A DNA stretch of 64,000 nucleotides from Mycolicibacterium sp. S2-37 (GTDB taxonomy: Bacteria > Actinomycetota > Actinomycetes > Mycobacteriales > Mycobacteriaceae). Below, piece by piece: positions 1-9,682 of this stretch; the stretch's first letter is position 1, and each line of letters begins with the position of its first letter. The stretch covers positions 62,001 to 126,000 of the forward strand of contig NZ_JAFEVR010000015.1 of assembly GCF_017352375.1 (NCBI RefSeq), given 5' to 3'. The notes beneath the pieces were generated by a model. That model was not told the origin of the DNA. It saw nothing but the letters and a program-made list of their open reading frames with translations, and did no database searches. The position numbers and the translations under genes are program-made.

Positions 1-1492
1 CCGCCTTCTGCCACCCGGCGTAACCCTCGGCGCGCTGCTCGTCGCTCCACTGCGGCCTCCAGGTCTTGTCCTCCTGCCAGTTGGCGCGCAGATCGTCGGG
101 TCCCGACCAGAAGCCGACTGCCAGCCCGGCCGCGTAGGCGGCACCGAGCGCGGTGGTCTCGGCCACCACGGGCCGGACCACGTCGACGCCCAGGACGTCC
201 GCCTGGATCTGCATGCACAGGTCGTTGGCCGTGATGCCACCGTCGACCTTGAGCACCTCCAGGTGCACGCCCGAATCGGCCTCCATGGCGTCGACGACGT
301 CACGGCTCTGATAGCAGATCGCCTCCAGCGTTGCCCGCGCGACGTGGGCGTTGGTGTTGTACCGGGACAGCCCGACGATCGCGCCGCGCGCATCGGAGCG
401 CCAGTACGGGGCGAACAGTCCCGAGAACGCCGGCACGAAGTACACGCCGCCGTTGTCCTCGACCTGGCGCGCCAGCGCCTCGCTCTGCGATGCTCCGCTG
501 ATGATGCCGAGCTGATCGCGCAGCCACTGCACCGCCGATCCGGTCACCGCGATCGAACCCTCCAGTGCGTAAACGGGTTTCGCGTCCCCGAACTGGTAGC
601 ACACGGTGGTGAGCAGTCCGTTCTCCGAACGCACGATCTTCTCGCCGGTGTTGAGCAGCAGGAAATTGCCTGTGCCGTACGTGTTCTTGGCCTCCCCGGC
701 CGACAGGCACACCTGGCCGACCATCGCGGCCTGCTGATCCCCGAGGATCCCGGTGATCGGTACCTCGCCGCCGAGCGGCCCGCCCTCCTGGGTGACGCCG
801 TGACAGTCCGGGCACGACGACGGCTTGATCTCCGGCAGCATCTGACGCGGAATCCCGAAGAAGGACAACAGCTCGTCGTCCCAGTCCAGCGTCTCGAGGT
901 CCATCAGCATGGTGCGGCTGGCATTGGTGACGTCCGTGGCGTGCACACCGCCGCGCGGGCCGCCGGTCAGATTCCACAGCACCCAGCTGTCCGCGGTGCC
1001 GAAGATCGCGTCCCCCTTTTCGGCGGCCTCGCGGACGCCGTCGACGTTCTCGAGGATCCACTGCACCTTGCCGCCGGCGAAATAGGTGGCCGGCGGCAGC
1101 CCGGCCTTGCGGCGGATGACGTCGCCGCGCTCATCGCGGTCCAGCGCCGAGGCGATCCGGTCGGTCCGGGTGTCCTGCCAGACGATGGCGTTGTAGTACG
1201 GCCTCCCCGTTCTGCGGTTCCAGACCAGCGATGTCTCCCGCTGATTGGTGATACCGAGCGCGCACAGGTCCTCGGCGGTGAGCTTGGTGTTGTTGAGCGC
1301 CGACATGAGCACCGAGGCGGTGCGCTCCCATATCTCGACGGGGTTGTGCTCCACCCAGCCCGCCCGCGGCAGGATCTGCTCGTGCTCGAGCTGGTGACGG
1401 CCGACCTCGGCACCGTCGTGGTCGAAGATCATGCACCGGGTGCTGGTGGTGCCCTGATCGATGGCTGCGACGAACTCTCCGGATTCGGCCAC
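1..1492 (-). CDS. glpK: Glycerol kinase GlpK, C-terminus cut by window edge
   Basis: It phosphorylates glycerol to sn-glycerol 3-phosphate in the cytoplasm, using ATP (FGGY kinase family). About 497 residues are visible out of roughly 500. The N-terminal phosphate-binding motif DQGTTSTR lies at residues 12-19, and the conserved FGGY elements [13 protein letters not shown] and a [15 protein letters not shown] segment follow. The reading frame is still open at base 1 (the last residues read GYAGWQKA), so only a few residues are missing. I chose the GTG at 1492 because the upstream ATGs lie in another frame and homology starts at [16 protein letters not shown]. The gene is divergent from the small secreted protein at 1550. 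Confidence 0.95.
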   Translation of the reverse strand, partial: MAESGEFVAAIDQGTTSTRCMIFDHDGAEVGRHQLEHEQILPRAGWVEHNPVEIWERTASVLMSALNNTKLTAEDLCALGITNQRETSLVWNRRTGRPYYNAIVWQDTRTDRIASALDRDERGDVIRRKAGLPPATYFAGGKVQWILENVDGVREAAEKGDAIFGTADSWVLWNLTGGPRGGVHATDVTNASRTMLMDLETLDWDDELLSFFGIPRQMLPEIKPSSCPDCHGVTQEGGPLGGEVPITGILGDQQAAMVGQVCLSAGEAKNTYGTGNFLLLNTGEKIVRSENGLLTTVCYQFGDAKPVYALEGSIAVTGSAVQWLRDQLGIISGASQSEALARQVEDNGGVYFVPAFSGLFAPYWRSDARGAIVGLSRYNTNAHVARATLEAICYQSRDVVDAMEADSGVHLEVLKVDGGITANDLCMQIQADVLGVDVVRPVVAETTALGAAYAAGLAVGFWSGPDDLRANWQEDKTWRPQWSDEQRAEGYAGWQKA

Positions 1493-1536
1493 CGACCCAT
1501 CATGCCGAACGCCGCCTCGTCGTACGGCGACAACGC

Positions 1537-1549
1537 TAGAGTGCTCGTG
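1537..1549 (+). promoter_or_regulatory. -10 box (TAGAGT) for a leaderless transcript
   Basis: TAGAGT at 1537-1542 fits the mycobacterial TANNNT -10 consensus and is followed by 7 nt and then GTG at 1550. This places the transcription start on the start codon and selects 1550 over the in-frame GTGs at 1541 and 1547. Confidence 0.5.
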
Positions 1550-1909
1550 GTGCCGGTCTTCCACGCTGCGGCGATGTGCGCAGTCGCCGCCCTCGCCGCA
1601 ACTCCGCTCGTGCTGAGCGCCGTCGCGCACGCAGATCCGGATCCCGCCGTGCCCGTCGGCGACCCGCGGGCGGCGTGCGAATCCCGAGAGTTCGGTGGGG
1701 TGTGGGTCGACAACGGCGCCCCGCACTCGGCCTGCCAGTACATCGTCGAGGGCCAGTTCTACTACGACAACTACGACAACGGCAGCTACACCGGCACCCT
1801 GGTCTACCGGGACGGGGCGAAGGTGCCGACCGAACGGCCGGCGATCCCCGAACTGTTGACCATGCCCAGCGGCCGCCCGCCGCTCCTGCTGATCGGGCCG
1901 CCGTCCTGA
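1550..1909 (+). CDS. Small secreted protein of unknown function
   Basis: I do not recognise a family. The 119-residue product has a short N-terminal signal peptide (hydrophobic [18 protein letters not shown]) with a likely cleavage after AHA, before DPDPAVP. The mature part has two cysteines ([10 protein letters not shown] and [10 protein letters not shown]), likely one disulfide, then a Tyr/Asn/Asp-rich stretch ([13 protein letters not shown]) and a Pro-rich tail. The product is therefore probably extracytoplasmic. The start at GTG 1550 is chosen from the leaderless promoter just upstream. It is divergent from glpK and sits 14 nt before the methyltransferase, with which it may be co-transcribed. 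Confidence 0.7.
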   Translation: MPVFHAAAMCAVAALAATPLVLSAVAHADPDPAVPVGDPRAACESREFGGVWVDNGAPHSACQYIVEGQFYYDNYDNGSYTGTLVYRDGAKVPTERPAIPELLTMPSGRPPLLLIGPPS

Positions 1910-1923
1910 CGAGCATTTCGCGC

Positions 1924-2658
1924 ATGCCCCGCGGCGGCCCGAAGGCGTCCTGCCTGGACCGCAGGCTGGAGACCGACCGGTTGGAGTACCTCGATCGCGC
2001 CTCCGACGGGGATGCGGCGATGGAAGCGCGCAAGCGCAGTGTCGTCGGAGCGCTGCGATGGACCGGCGATGTCTTCGGCAACCACGAACGCTTCGCCGCG
2101 ATCGCGCTCGAGGAGATCGCCGAGGTCCCCGATCCGTCGGTGCTCGAACTGGGCGCCGGTCACGGCGGTCTGTCGCGCAGGCTGCTCGACGCCCACCCGA
2201 CCGCGCAGGTCACGGTCACCGACGTCGACGAGACCTCGGTGGCGGAGATCGCCGCGGGTGATCTCGGCAGCCACCGACGCGCGCAGGTGCGGACGATGGA
2301 CGCCACCGCGATCGACGCCGCCGACCGCGCGTTCGACCTCGCGGTGTTCGCCCTGTCGTTCCATCACCTTTCCCCTGCACTGGCCTGCCGGGCCATCGCC
2401 GAAGGCACGCGGGTGGCCGACAAGCTGCTGATCATCGACCTGCCCCGCCCGCCTGCACCGCTGCACCTGCTGCGACTGGCGACGATGCTGCCGCTGGCCC
2501 CGTTCGTGCCGTTCGTCCACGACGGCGTGATCAGCTCGCTGCGGACCTACAGTCCGGCCGCGCTGCGGGCGCTGGCCGCCCATGCCGACCCGGCGATCGA
2601 GGTCGAGCTGCGCGGCGGCCTGCTGCGCGAGCAGATCATGGTGGCCCACCGACGCTAA
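1924..2658 (+). CDS. Class I SAM-dependent methyltransferase
   Basis: The 244-residue protein has a Rossmann-type SAM domain. Motif I is [16 protein letters not shown], the acidic residue after beta-2 is in VTDVDETSV, and the post-I region reads [13 protein letters not shown]. The C-terminal part ([22 protein letters not shown]) is hydrophobic, suggesting a lipid-like or membrane-proximal substrate, which is inference. The substrate cannot be told from sequence. The start is the ATG at 1924 after the stop of the secreted protein; a later TTG at 1981 is possible. Its product would be cytoplasmic. Confidence 0.8.
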   Translation: MPRGGPKASCLDRRLETDRLEYLDRASDGDAAMEARKRSVVGALRWTGDVFGNHERFAAIALEEIAEVPDPSVLELGAGHGGLSRRLLDAHPTAQVTVTDVDETSVAEIAAGDLGSHRRAQVRTMDATAIDAADRAFDLAVFALSFHHLSPALACRAIAEGTRVADKLLIIDLPRPPAPLHLLRLATMLPLAPFVPFVHDGVISSLRTYSPAALRALAAHADPAIEVELRGGLLREQIMVAHRR

Positions 2659-2722
2659 GACTTCGAATCGTCGCGCGCACAACCCTTGTCCGCGCACCCG
2701 AGGTCGGGGCTAATGGGCCAGC

Positions 2723-4042
2723 GTGAGTGTCGCCGATCCGCCCATCGCCCACGAGCCCGCCGCGGCCGACCCCTTGAGGGTCCGTACCGCTCTGCTGGCC
2801 AGCCTGGTCGGCACCACCATCGAGTGGTACGACTTCTTCCTGTACGCCACGGCGGCGAGTCTGGTGTTCAACCATGCCTTCTTTCCCGATCAGAGTTCCC
2901 TGGTGGGCACGCTGCTGTCGTTCGCGACCTTCGCGGTCGGTTTCGTGGTCCGCCCGATCGGCGGCTTCGTCTTCGGTCACATCGGTGACCGGATCGGCCG
3001 CAAGCGCACCCTCGCGCTGACGATGTTCCTGATGGGTGGCGCGACCGCCCTGATGGGTCTGCTGCCGACGGCCGCCCAGATCGGGGTGCTGGCACCGATC
3101 CTGCTGCTGGTGCTGCGCATGGTGCAGGGCTTCGCGCTCGGCGGCGAGTGGGCGGGCGCGGTGCTGCTGGCCGTCGAGCACAGCCCAGCCAGACGGCGCG
3201 GCTTCGCGGGCAGCGTCCCACAGGTGGGTCTGGCGCTGGGTCTGGCGCTGGGCACCGGGGTGTTCGCGCTGCTGCAGGTCGCGTTGCCCGAGGAGGCGTT
3301 CCAGTCCTACGGCTGGCGGATCGCGTTCCTGGTCAGCATCGTGCTGGTGATGTTCGGGGTGGTGGTGCGGCTCAAGGCCACCGAGACACCGGCGTTCGAG
3401 AAGGTCCGCGGCGACGGCGATCGTTCCGCGGTTCCGGTCAAGGAGGTCTTCACGCCTCCGGTGCTCAAGACGACGGTGCTGGGCATGCTGTCGCGGTGGG
3501 GCGAGGGTGCGGCCTTCAACACCTGGGGGGTGTTCGCAATCTCCTACGCCACCAACACCCTGCACCTGCAGAAGGTGCCGGTGCTCGTCGCCGTGACGGT
3601 GTCAGCCCTGCTCATGGCGGCGCTGTTGCCGCTGTCCGGCAGACTCGTCGACCGCTACGGCGCCAAGGTGGTCTACGGCACCGGCATCGCGGCCTACGCC
3701 GTCGCGGTGTTTCCGGTGTTCGCGGTGTTCAGCACCGGCAGCCTGGCGGCCTACACCGTCGCGATGATCGCGGTGTTCGGTGTCATCCACGCATGGTTCT
3801 ATGGCGCGCAGGGCACGCTGTACGCGTCGCTGTTCCCCGCCCGCATCCGCTACACCGGACTGTCGACGGTCTACCAACTGTCCGGGGTGTTCGCCTCCGG
3901 CCTGACGCCGCTGATCCTCACCGCGCTCATCGCCGCGGCCGGCGGTACGCCGTGGCTGGCATGCGGCTATCTCGTGACGACGGCGCTCATCAGCGTCGTG
4001 GCGACCTGGCTGCTCACACCCCGCCCACTCGCCGAGATCTGA
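2723..4042 (+). CDS. MFS transporter of the metabolite:H+ symporter (ProP/ShiA/KgtP-like) family
   Basis: The 439-residue integral membrane protein has 12 predicted transmembrane segments. The early signature GTTIEWYDFFLYATAASLVF and the loop motif GHIGDRIGRKRTL are typical of the metabolite:H+ symporter branch of the MFS, as is RMVQGFALGGEWAGAVLL in helix 4. These proteins import organic acids, osmolytes or shikimate-type compounds by proton symport; the actual substrate is unknown here. The GTG start at 2723 precedes SVADPPIAHEP. It runs convergent with the MBL-fold gene, leaving only 4 nt between stop codons. Confidence 0.88.
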   Translation: MSVADPPIAHEPAAADPLRVRTALLASLVGTTIEWYDFFLYATAASLVFNHAFFPDQSSLVGTLLSFATFAVGFVVRPIGGFVFGHIGDRIGRKRTLALTMFLMGGATALMGLLPTAAQIGVLAPILLLVLRMVQGFALGGEWAGAVLLAVEHSPARRRGFAGSVPQVGLALGLALGTGVFALLQVALPEEAFQSYGWRIAFLVSIVLVMFGVVVRLKATETPAFEKVRGDGDRSAVPVKEVFTPPVLKTTVLGMLSRWGEGAAFNTWGVFAISYATNTLHLQKVPVLVAVTVSALLMAALLPLSGRLVDRYGAKVVYGTGIAAYAVAVFPVFAVFSTGSLAAYTVAMIAVFGVIHAWFYGAQGTLYASLFPARIRYTGLSTVYQLSGVFASGLTPLILTALIAAAGGTPWLACGYLVTTALISVVATWLLTPRPLAEI

Positions 4043-4046
4043 GCGC

Positions 4047-4862
4047 TCACAGCGTGACCGAGGCGCCGCGGTCGAGTTCGACGACCCGCCCGGCCAGCCC
4101 GCGGGCGGACATCTCCGCGATGAAGTCCGACAGCGGGGAGGCGAACACGCCGTAATCGTTGAAGTGCACGGGGATCACCTTCGGCAGGCCGAGCAGGTCC
4201 ACCAGACCCGCGCCCTGCCTGCCGTCCATCGTGACGGTCAGCCCGAACGGCAGATGCCTGCCGAACGGCAGCCGGGTGCCACCCAGATGCACCAGGCCCG
4301 CGTCGATGTCGGGGAACCGGCGCGGGATCTCGTCGAGTTCCTCGACCAGCAGGGTGTCGCCGGAGATGTAGAGCCGGCGCGCGGGGCCGTCCGCGGAGCC
4401 ATCCCCGGAGGCGAACTCCACCATCGACCCCATCACCGGCGGCAGCAGCCGGTCGATCGGGGTGGGCGCGTGCCTGCCGGGCAGCGAGGTGACCGTGACG
4501 GTGGTGGCACCCTTGGTGATCGGGTGGCTCTGCCACGTCCGCAGGCCGACGGACTCGCCGAATCCGCGGTGCACCAGACGCTTTGCCGCATCCGGGGTGG
4601 TCAGCACCGGCAGCGCCCGATCGAGACCGGTCTGCGCGACGCGATCCCAGTGGTCGCCGTGCATGTGTGACAGCACGACGGCGTCGAGCGGGGGAAGCCG
4701 GTCGACGTCCAGGGCCGGGTCGTGCAACCGCTTGGACAGCAGACCGTAGCCGAGATAGGCGCGCTGCCCGCGGTGCAGGAAGTTCGGGTCGGTCAGCAGG
4801 GTCACACCGCCGCCTGCGATCAGCGTGGTGGCGTTGCCGATGAAGGTCACGGTGATGTCCAC
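4047..4862 (-). CDS. MBL-fold metallo-hydrolase (UlaG/RomA-like)
   Basis: The 271-residue cytoplasmic protein carries the metallo-beta-lactamase signature HMHGDHWD at about residues 67-74, which supplies the zinc ligands. Further metal-binding residues are in LPGRHAP and LYISGDTLL. The N-terminus ITVTFIGNATTLIAGGGVTLLTDP and the overall order match the UlaG/NAPE-PLD-like branch that hydrolyses lactone, phosphodiester or amide bonds; the substrate is not predictable. The GTG at 4862 lies 7 nt after TAGCAC, a near-consensus -10 box, so the mRNA may be leaderless. It is divergent from the GCS2-like gene. Confidence 0.85.
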   Translation of the reverse strand: MDITVTFIGNATTLIAGGGVTLLTDPNFLHRGQRAYLGYGLLSKRLHDPALDVDRLPPLDAVVLSHMHGDHWDRVAQTGLDRALPVLTTPDAAKRLVHRGFGESVGLRTWQSHPITKGATTVTVTSLPGRHAPTPIDRLLPPVMGSMVEFASGDGSADGPARRLYISGDTLLVEELDEIPRRFPDIDAGLVHLGGTRLPFGRHLPFGLTVTMDGRQGAGLVDLLGLPKVIPVHFNDYGVFASPLSDFIAEMSARGLAGRVVELDRGASVTL

Positions 4863-4911
4863 CCGAGCAGTGCTACCCCGGAAGTGACCCGTTATGCGTC
4901 GCGGCCGTCAC

Positions 4912-4923
4912 TAGCATCATGGT
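4912..4923 (+). promoter_or_regulatory. -10 box (TAGCAT) for a leaderless GTG
   Basis: TAGCAT at 4912-4917 is followed by 6 nt and GTG at 4924. An ATG overlapping at 4919 is in the wrong frame and meets TGA after six codons. Confidence 0.5.
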
Positions 4924-6402
4924 GTGGGCGAGGAATTGAAGCAGACCGACTTCAGCCGTGCGCACCGGCGCGAATACCGGCGCAAGGTGCAGCTGTGCCT
5001 CGACGTGTTCGAGACCATGCTGGCCCAGTCGAGCTTCGAGTTCGAGCGGCCGCTGACCGGTATGGAGATCGAGTGCAACCTCGTCGACGCCGAATACCAG
5101 CCGGCGATGACGAACTCCGAGGTGCTGGCCTCGATCGCCGATCCGGCGTACCAGACCGAATTGGGCGCATACAACATCGAATTCAACGTACCGCCGCGTC
5201 CGCTGCCCGGCCGTGCCGCGCTCGAACTCGAATCCGAGGTGCGGGCCAGCCTGAACGCCGCCGAGTCGAAGGCGATGTCCAACGGTGCGCACATCGTGAT
5301 GGTCGGGATCCTGCCGACGCTGATGCAGGAGCACCTCGCTGCCGGCTGGATGAGCGAGTCCACCCGGTACCAGGCGCTCAACGATTCGATCTTCACCGCC
5401 CGCGGCGAGGACATCCTCATCGACATCGCCGGCCCGGAGCGCCTCAGCCTGCAGGCGGCCACCATCGCACCGGAGTCGGCATGTACGAGCATGCAGCTGC
5501 ACCTGCAGGTCTCCCCCGCCGACTTCGCCGACAACTGGAACGCCGCACAGGTGATCGCCGGGCCGCAACTGGCCCTCGGCGCGAACTCGCCATACTTCTT
5601 CGGACACCAGCTGTGGGCCGAAACCCGCATCGAACTCTTCGCGCAGGCCACCGACACCCGCCCGGACGAGCTGAAGACCCAGGGCGTGCGCCCGCGGGTG
5701 TGGTTCGGCGAGCGGTGGATCACGTCGATCTTCGATCTGTTCGAAGAGAACGTCCGCTACTTCCCGTCGCTGCTGCCCGAGCTGTCCGACGAGGATCCGG
5801 TCGGCGAGCTCGCCGCGGGCCGGACCCCGACGCTGTCCGAACTGCGCCTGCACAACGGCACCATCTACCGCTGGAACCGGCCGGTCTACGACATCGTGGG
5901 AGACAAACCGCACCTGCGGGTCGAGAACCGCGTGTTGCCGGCCGGTCCCACGGTGCTCGACATGCTCGCCAACTCGGCGTTCTACTACGGCCTGCTGCGC
6001 ACGCTGTCCGAAGAGGACCGGCCGGTGTGGACGAAGCTCAGCTTCGCTGCGGCCGAACACAACTTCCTGCAGGCCGCGCAGCACGGGATGGATGCCCGGC
6101 TGTACTGGCCCGGCATGGGCGAAATCACCCCCGACGAGCTGGTTCTGCGCCAGCTGTTACCGCTGGCCGACGAAGGGCTGCGACGCTGGGGCGTGGCCAC
6201 CGAGGTCCGCGACCGCTACCTCGGGGTCATCGAGGGTCGCGCGAAGACCGGCCGCAACGGCGCCACCTGGCAGGTCGCGACGGTCCAGGCGCTGCAGGAA
6301 CGTGGCCTGGCGCGGCCTGCGGCGCTGGCCGAGATGCTGCGGCTCTACTGCCAGCGCATGCACAGCAACGAGCCCGTGCACACCTGGGACGGTCCGACGT
6401 AG
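4924..6402 (+). CDS. GCS2-family glutamate-cysteine-ligase-like protein (Rv3698-type)
   Basis: The 492-residue protein belongs to the carboxylate-amine ligase family GCS2. It shows the family elements GMEIECNLVDAEY near residue 40, YNIEFNVPP, SMQLHLQVS and VENRVLPAGPTVLDMLANS. Proteins of this fold join an amino acid to an amine with ATP. In mycobacteria the true gamma-glutamylcysteine step of mycothiol or ergothioneine synthesis is done by other enzymes (egtA lies 7 kb away), so the substrate of this paralogue is open. Start is GTG 4924. The TAG stop codon is reused as part of the -10 box of the next gene. Confidence 0.8.
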   Translation: MGEELKQTDFSRAHRREYRRKVQLCLDVFETMLAQSSFEFERPLTGMEIECNLVDAEYQPAMTNSEVLASIADPAYQTELGAYNIEFNVPPRPLPGRAALELESEVRASLNAAESKAMSNGAHIVMVGILPTLMQEHLAAGWMSESTRYQALNDSIFTARGEDILIDIAGPERLSLQAATIAPESACTSMQLHLQVSPADFADNWNAAQVIAGPQLALGANSPYFFGHQLWAETRIELFAQATDTRPDELKTQGVRPRVWFGERWITSIFDLFEENVRYFPSLLPELSDEDPVGELAAGRTPTLSELRLHNGTIYRWNRPVYDIVGDKPHLRVENRVLPAGPTVLDMLANSAFYYGLLRTLSEEDRPVWTKLSFAAAEHNFLQAAQHGMDARLYWPGMGEITPDELVLRQLLPLADEGLRRWGVATEVRDRYLGVIEGRAKTGRNGATWQVATVQALQERGLARPAALAEMLRLYCQRMHSNEPVHTWDGPT

Positions 6403-6411
6403 GTTGGGGTC
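6400..6411 (+). promoter_or_regulatory. -10 box (TAGGTT) overlapping the upstream stop codon
   Basis: TAGGTT at 6400-6405 is followed by 6 nt and ATG at 6412. The TAG is also the stop codon of the GCS2-like gene, so the methyltransferase can have its own leaderless mRNA despite the tight spacing. Confidence 0.5.
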
Positions 6412-7107
6412 ATGTCGTCGGACGTGATGGATTGGGACAACGCATACCGGGGCGAGGGCGCATTCGAGGGACCGCCGCCGTGGAACATCGGTGAACCGCA
6501 GCCCGAGCTCGCCGCACTGCACCGCGAGGGTCGTTTCCGCAGCGATGTGCTCGACGCGGGTTGTGGGCACGCCGAGCTCTCGCTCGCGCTGGCCGCCGAT
6601 GGTTACACCGTCGTGGGACTCGATCTGAGCCCGACCGCGGTGGCCGCCGCGAACCGGGCGGCACAGCAGCGCGGGCTGGCCACCGCAAGCTTCGCCCAGG
6701 CCGACATCACCGCGTTCACCGGATACGACGGCCGGTTCAACACCGTCGTCGACAGCACGCTGTTCCACTCGCTGCCGGTCGAGGGCCGCGAAGGCTACCT
6801 GCGGTCGATCCACCGCGCCTCGGCACCCGGTGCGAGCTACTTCGTGCTGGTCTTCGCCAAGGGCACCTTCCCGGCCGAGCTGGAGGCCAAGCCGAACGAG
6901 GTGGACGAAGACGAACTGCGGCAGGCGGTCTCGCAATTCTGGGAGGTCGACGACATCCGCCCGGCGTTCATCCACGCCAATCCGATGCCGATGGCCGAAC
7001 CACCGCCCGGGGCGTCAGCGCCCGAGTTCGAGTTCCAGGCCGAGTTCGACGAGAAGGGCCGCATCATGCTGCCGGCCTTCCTGCTCTCGGCCCACAAGAG
7101 CGGCTAG
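6412..7107 (+). CDS. Class I SAM-dependent methyltransferase (Rv3699-type)
   Basis: The 231-residue cytoplasmic methyltransferase has motif I VLDAGCGHAELSLALA at about residues 46-60, motif II VVGLDLSPTAVAAANRAA, and NTVVDSTLFHSL for the post-motif. The N-terminus MDWDNAYRGEGAFEGPPPWNIGEPQPEL resembles thiopurine/tellurite-type methyltransferases that begin with a W-PWDIG-type segment. The C-terminal EFEFQAEFDEKGRIMLPAFLLSAHKS is typical of this subgroup. The substrate is unknown. It overlaps the convergent dctA-like gene by 4 nt at the stop codons. Confidence 0.82.
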   Translation: MSSDVMDWDNAYRGEGAFEGPPPWNIGEPQPELAALHREGRFRSDVLDAGCGHAELSLALAADGYTVVGLDLSPTAVAAANRAAQQRGLATASFAQADITAFTGYDGRFNTVVDSTLFHSLPVEGREGYLRSIHRASAPGASYFVLVFAKGTFPAELEAKPNEVDEDELRQAVSQFWEVDDIRPAFIHANPMPMAEPPPGASAPEFEFQAEFDEKGRIMLPAFLLSAHKSG

Positions 7108-8501
7108 GACTCTTTCGCCGGCGCGGCCGCCACCGCCTCGGATTCGTCGCGGCGTGGTCCATGATCGTCGTCGACCATGGTCTGTTCGTCGAACGGCCGG
7201 TCGCCGTCGAGCACCTCGGTCATCCGCTTGTGGTCCAGCGAACCGGTCCAGGCCCCGATCAGTACGGTGGCCGCCGCGTTGCCCGAGAAGTTGGTCAGCG
7301 CGCGGGCTTCGGACATGAACTTGTCGATACCCACGATCAGGCCGATCCCGTCGAGCAGCTCGGGGCGGTGGCTCTGCAGGCCGGCGGCCAGTGTGGCCAG
7401 ACCGGCGCCGCTGACCCCCGCCGCGCCCTTGGAGGCCACCATCATGAACAGCAGCAGTGACAGCTGTTCGCCGATCGACAACGGGTCACCCATCGCGTCG
7501 GCGATGAACAGCGATGCCATGGTCATGTAGATGGCGGTGCCGTCCAGATTGAACGAGTAGCCGGTCGGAACGACGATGCCCACCGTGGCGGGTTGCACGC
7601 CGGCATGCTCCATCTTCGCGATCAACCGTGGGAGCGCCGACTCCGACGACGACGTCGCGACGATCAACAGGTACTCACGGGCCAGGTAGCGGGTCAGCTT
7701 GAACACCGACACGCTCGCGAACACCCGGAGCAGCACTCCCAGGACCCCGAAGATGAAGACCACGCAGGTGGCGTAGAACGCCAGCATCAGCACGCCCATC
7801 TGGATGACGGCGTCGAAACCGGTGTCGCCCACGACTTTTGCGATGGCGCCGAACGCGCCGATGGGAGCCAGCCACAGGATGCCGGCCAGGATGCGGAACA
7901 CCAGCTTCTGGACGAGGGCGACGCCGCGCAGCAGCGGCTCACCCGACGGCCCCATCGCCTGGATCGCGAAACCCACCAGCAACGCCACGAACAGCGTCTG
8001 AAGCACGTTGCCCTCGGTCAGCGAGGAGAACAGGGAGGTCGGCACGATGTTCTGGAAGAACTCGACCATGCCGCCCTCGGCGTGGGCCTCCCCGGCCAGT
8101 TCCGCGCCGGCGGCCGGATCGCCCTGCAGGTTCAGGCCGCTTCCTGGGCTGATCAGGTTGCCGACGACCAGCCCGATGGCCAGGGCGAAGGTCGACATCA
8201 CCAGGAAGTAGCCGAGCGCGAGGCCGCCCACCTTTCCTACCGAGGCCGCTTTGCGGACCGACCCGATGCCGATCACGATCGTGCAGAAGATGACCGGGCT
8301 GATCATCATCTTGATCAGGTTGACGAACAGGGTGCCCAACACCCCGAGGGCGGATCCCGTCTCCGGGGCCACCAGACCGACGATCACGCCGCCGACCACA
8401 CCCACGATGACGAGGATGTAGAGCCAGTGGGTGCGGTCCTTCTTCTTCGCCTTGGGTTTACCGTCGCCGGGCGGTTCGGCCTCTGTCTCGACCTGCGTCA
8501 T
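7104..8501 (-). CDS. dctA: Dicarboxylate/amino acid:cation symporter (DctA/GltP family)
   Basis: This 465-residue membrane carrier imports C4-dicarboxylates or acidic amino acids with H+ or Na+. Diagnostic segments are the serine-rich re-entrant loop (TSSSESALPRLIAKME), VPTGYSFNLDGTAIYMTMASLFIA, and the second loop SKGAAGVSGAGLATLAAGL. Tail segments LIVGIDKFMSEARALTNFSGNAAATVLI contain the conserved D and N of the substrate and cation site. The N-terminus and C-terminus are charged cytosolic extensions. The ATG at 8501 has GGGAG upstream. A 14-bp palindrome lies in the leader (8514-8527), and egtE ends just upstream. Confidence 0.92.
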   Translation of the reverse strand: MTQVETEAEPPGDGKPKAKKKDRTHWLYILVIVGVVGGVIVGLVAPETGSALGVLGTLFVNLIKMMISPVIFCTIVIGIGSVRKAASVGKVGGLALGYFLVMSTFALAIGLVVGNLISPGSGLNLQGDPAAGAELAGEAHAEGGMVEFFQNIVPTSLFSSLTEGNVLQTLFVALLVGFAIQAMGPSGEPLLRGVALVQKLVFRILAGILWLAPIGAFGAIAKVVGDTGFDAVIQMGVLMLAFYATCVVFIFGVLGVLLRVFASVSVFKLTRYLAREYLLIVATSSSESALPRLIAKMEHAGVQPATVGIVVPTGYSFNLDGTAIYMTMASLFIADAMGDPLSIGEQLSLLLFMMVASKGAAGVSGAGLATLAAGLQSHRPELLDGIGLIVGIDKFMSEARALTNFSGNAAATVLIGAWTGSLDHKRMTEVLDGDRPFDEQTMVDDDHGPRRDESEAVAAAPAKES

Positions 8502-8513
8502 CTGGGGCTCCCT

Positions 8514-8527
8514 CGTCTCGTGAGACG
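8514..8527. promoter_or_regulatory. Palindrome in the dctA leader
   Basis: CGTCTC-GT-GAGACG is a perfect 14-bp inverted repeat located 13 nt before the dctA start and 25 nt after the egtE stop. It may be an operator, or a hairpin separating egtE from dctA; no T-tract follows. Confidence 0.4.
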
Positions 8528-8551
8528 GGGAGTAACCAGAAGCGGATCAGC

Positions 8552-9682
8552 TCACACCCTCGCGGCGGCGGCGAGCGCTGCGGCGGTGAGCTCGAGCTGA
8601 TCGCCGGTGAGGTCGACGTGCGGCGACAGCCGCAGGACGGGGCGTCCCAGCTCGCGGGGAGCGCGGCGGGTGTCACACGCGGTGGTGACGATGCCGTGCT
8701 CGGCGATGAGCCAGGCCCGCACCCGGTGCGGATCGATGTCGCCTTCCGGTTCGAGCGTGGTGATCGCCGTCGGTTCGTCGACGGCTTCGACCACCCGCCA
8801 GCCCGGGACGGTGGCCAGCGTGCTGCGGGTCAGTCGCCCGACCTCAGCGAGCCGGTGGCGAATCGCGTCCGCCCCCGCCGCGAGGTGCTCACCCACCGCC
8901 ACCGAGAATCCCACCCGCGCCGCGGCGTTCGCCTCGCCGTGTTCGAGGCGCTGCCACACCGTCATCGGCCAGTCCGGATCGCGCGGCGGAAACCTGGGCT
9001 CCAGCCGTTCGGCGAAGTCCGGGCGGACGGCGAGCACCCCGACGCCACGCGGGCCGGCCAACCACTTGCGCGACGTGGAGTAGACGGCGTCGGCGCGGAC
9101 TGCGCAATCGAGGTGTCCCAACGCCTGCGCGGCGTCGACCACCAGCGGCAGTCCCAGGCTGCGACACACGTCGGCCAGCGCCGCCAGCGGCTGGGCGATG
9201 CCGCGATGGCTGCCCAGCGGTGTCAGATGGACCAGACCGGGCCGGTCGGCGGCCAGCGCCTCGGCCGCTGCATCCACCTGGAGGCGACCCTCGCCGTCGA
9301 CCGGCAGCGCCCGCACGTCGAACCCGTGCGCCGCCATCACGGCCAGGTTGGGGCCGTACTCCCCGACCAGACACGCCACCGAACGCGCACCGGTCCAGCT
9401 ACTCAACACCAGCTCCAGCCCGTGGGTGGCCGAGGTGGTGAAGACCACGTCGCGCGGCTCATGGCCGGTGAGCGCCGCCACGGCCGCCCGTCCGGCGTCG
9501 AGCACTGGAGCCGACGCTTCCAACGCGACATAGCCGCCCACCTCCGCCTCGTGGCGGGCGTGCAGAGCCGCCGCCTCGACGGCGGCGAAGCCCTGACGCG
9601 AACAGGCCCCGCTGTCGAGGTGCACACCCGCGACCGCCGGGCGCGCCGATCGCCATCGCCGCTCGAGCGGCTCGTCGGTCAT
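8552..9682 (-). CDS. egtE: Hercynylcysteine sulfoxide lyase EgtE
   Basis: The enzyme performs the last step of ergothioneine synthesis, PLP-dependent C-S cleavage of hercynylcysteine sulfoxide. The 376-residue protein has the class V aminotransferase fold. Visible are [30 protein letters not shown] (the Asp that contacts the PLP nitrogen), and [16 protein letters not shown] with the Schiff-base lysine. I chose the ATG at 9682 because it overlaps the egtD stop as ATGA; an upstream in-frame extension to 9889 would lie inside egtD. It is the last gene of the egt operon. Confidence 0.93.
   Translation of the reverse strand: MTDEPLERRWRSARPAVAGVHLDSGACSRQGFAAVEAAALHARHEAEVGGYVALEASAPVLDAGRAAVAALTGHEPRDVVFTTSATHGLELVLSSWTGARSVACLVGEYGPNLAVMAAHGFDVRALPVDGEGRLQVDAAAEALAADRPGLVHLTPLGSHRGIAQPLAALADVCRSLGLPLVVDAAQALGHLDCAVRADAVYSTSRKWLAGPRGVGVLAVRPDFAERLEPRFPPRDPDWPMTVWQRLEHGEANAAARVGFSVAVGEHLAAGADAIRHRLAEVGRLTRSTLATVPGWRVVEAVDEPTAITTLEPEGDIDPHRVRAWLIAEHGIVTTACDTRRAPRELGRPVLRLSPHVDLTGDQLELTAAALAAAARV

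Noticed and set aside
263-1420. Long open frames antisense or out of frame to glpK
   Set aside because: Their products are Arg/Gly/Ala-rich shadows of a high-GC gene; the glycerol kinase frame explains the region.
4919-4939. ATG at 4919 as start of the GCS2-like gene
   Set aside because: It is out of frame and meets a stop codon after six codons.
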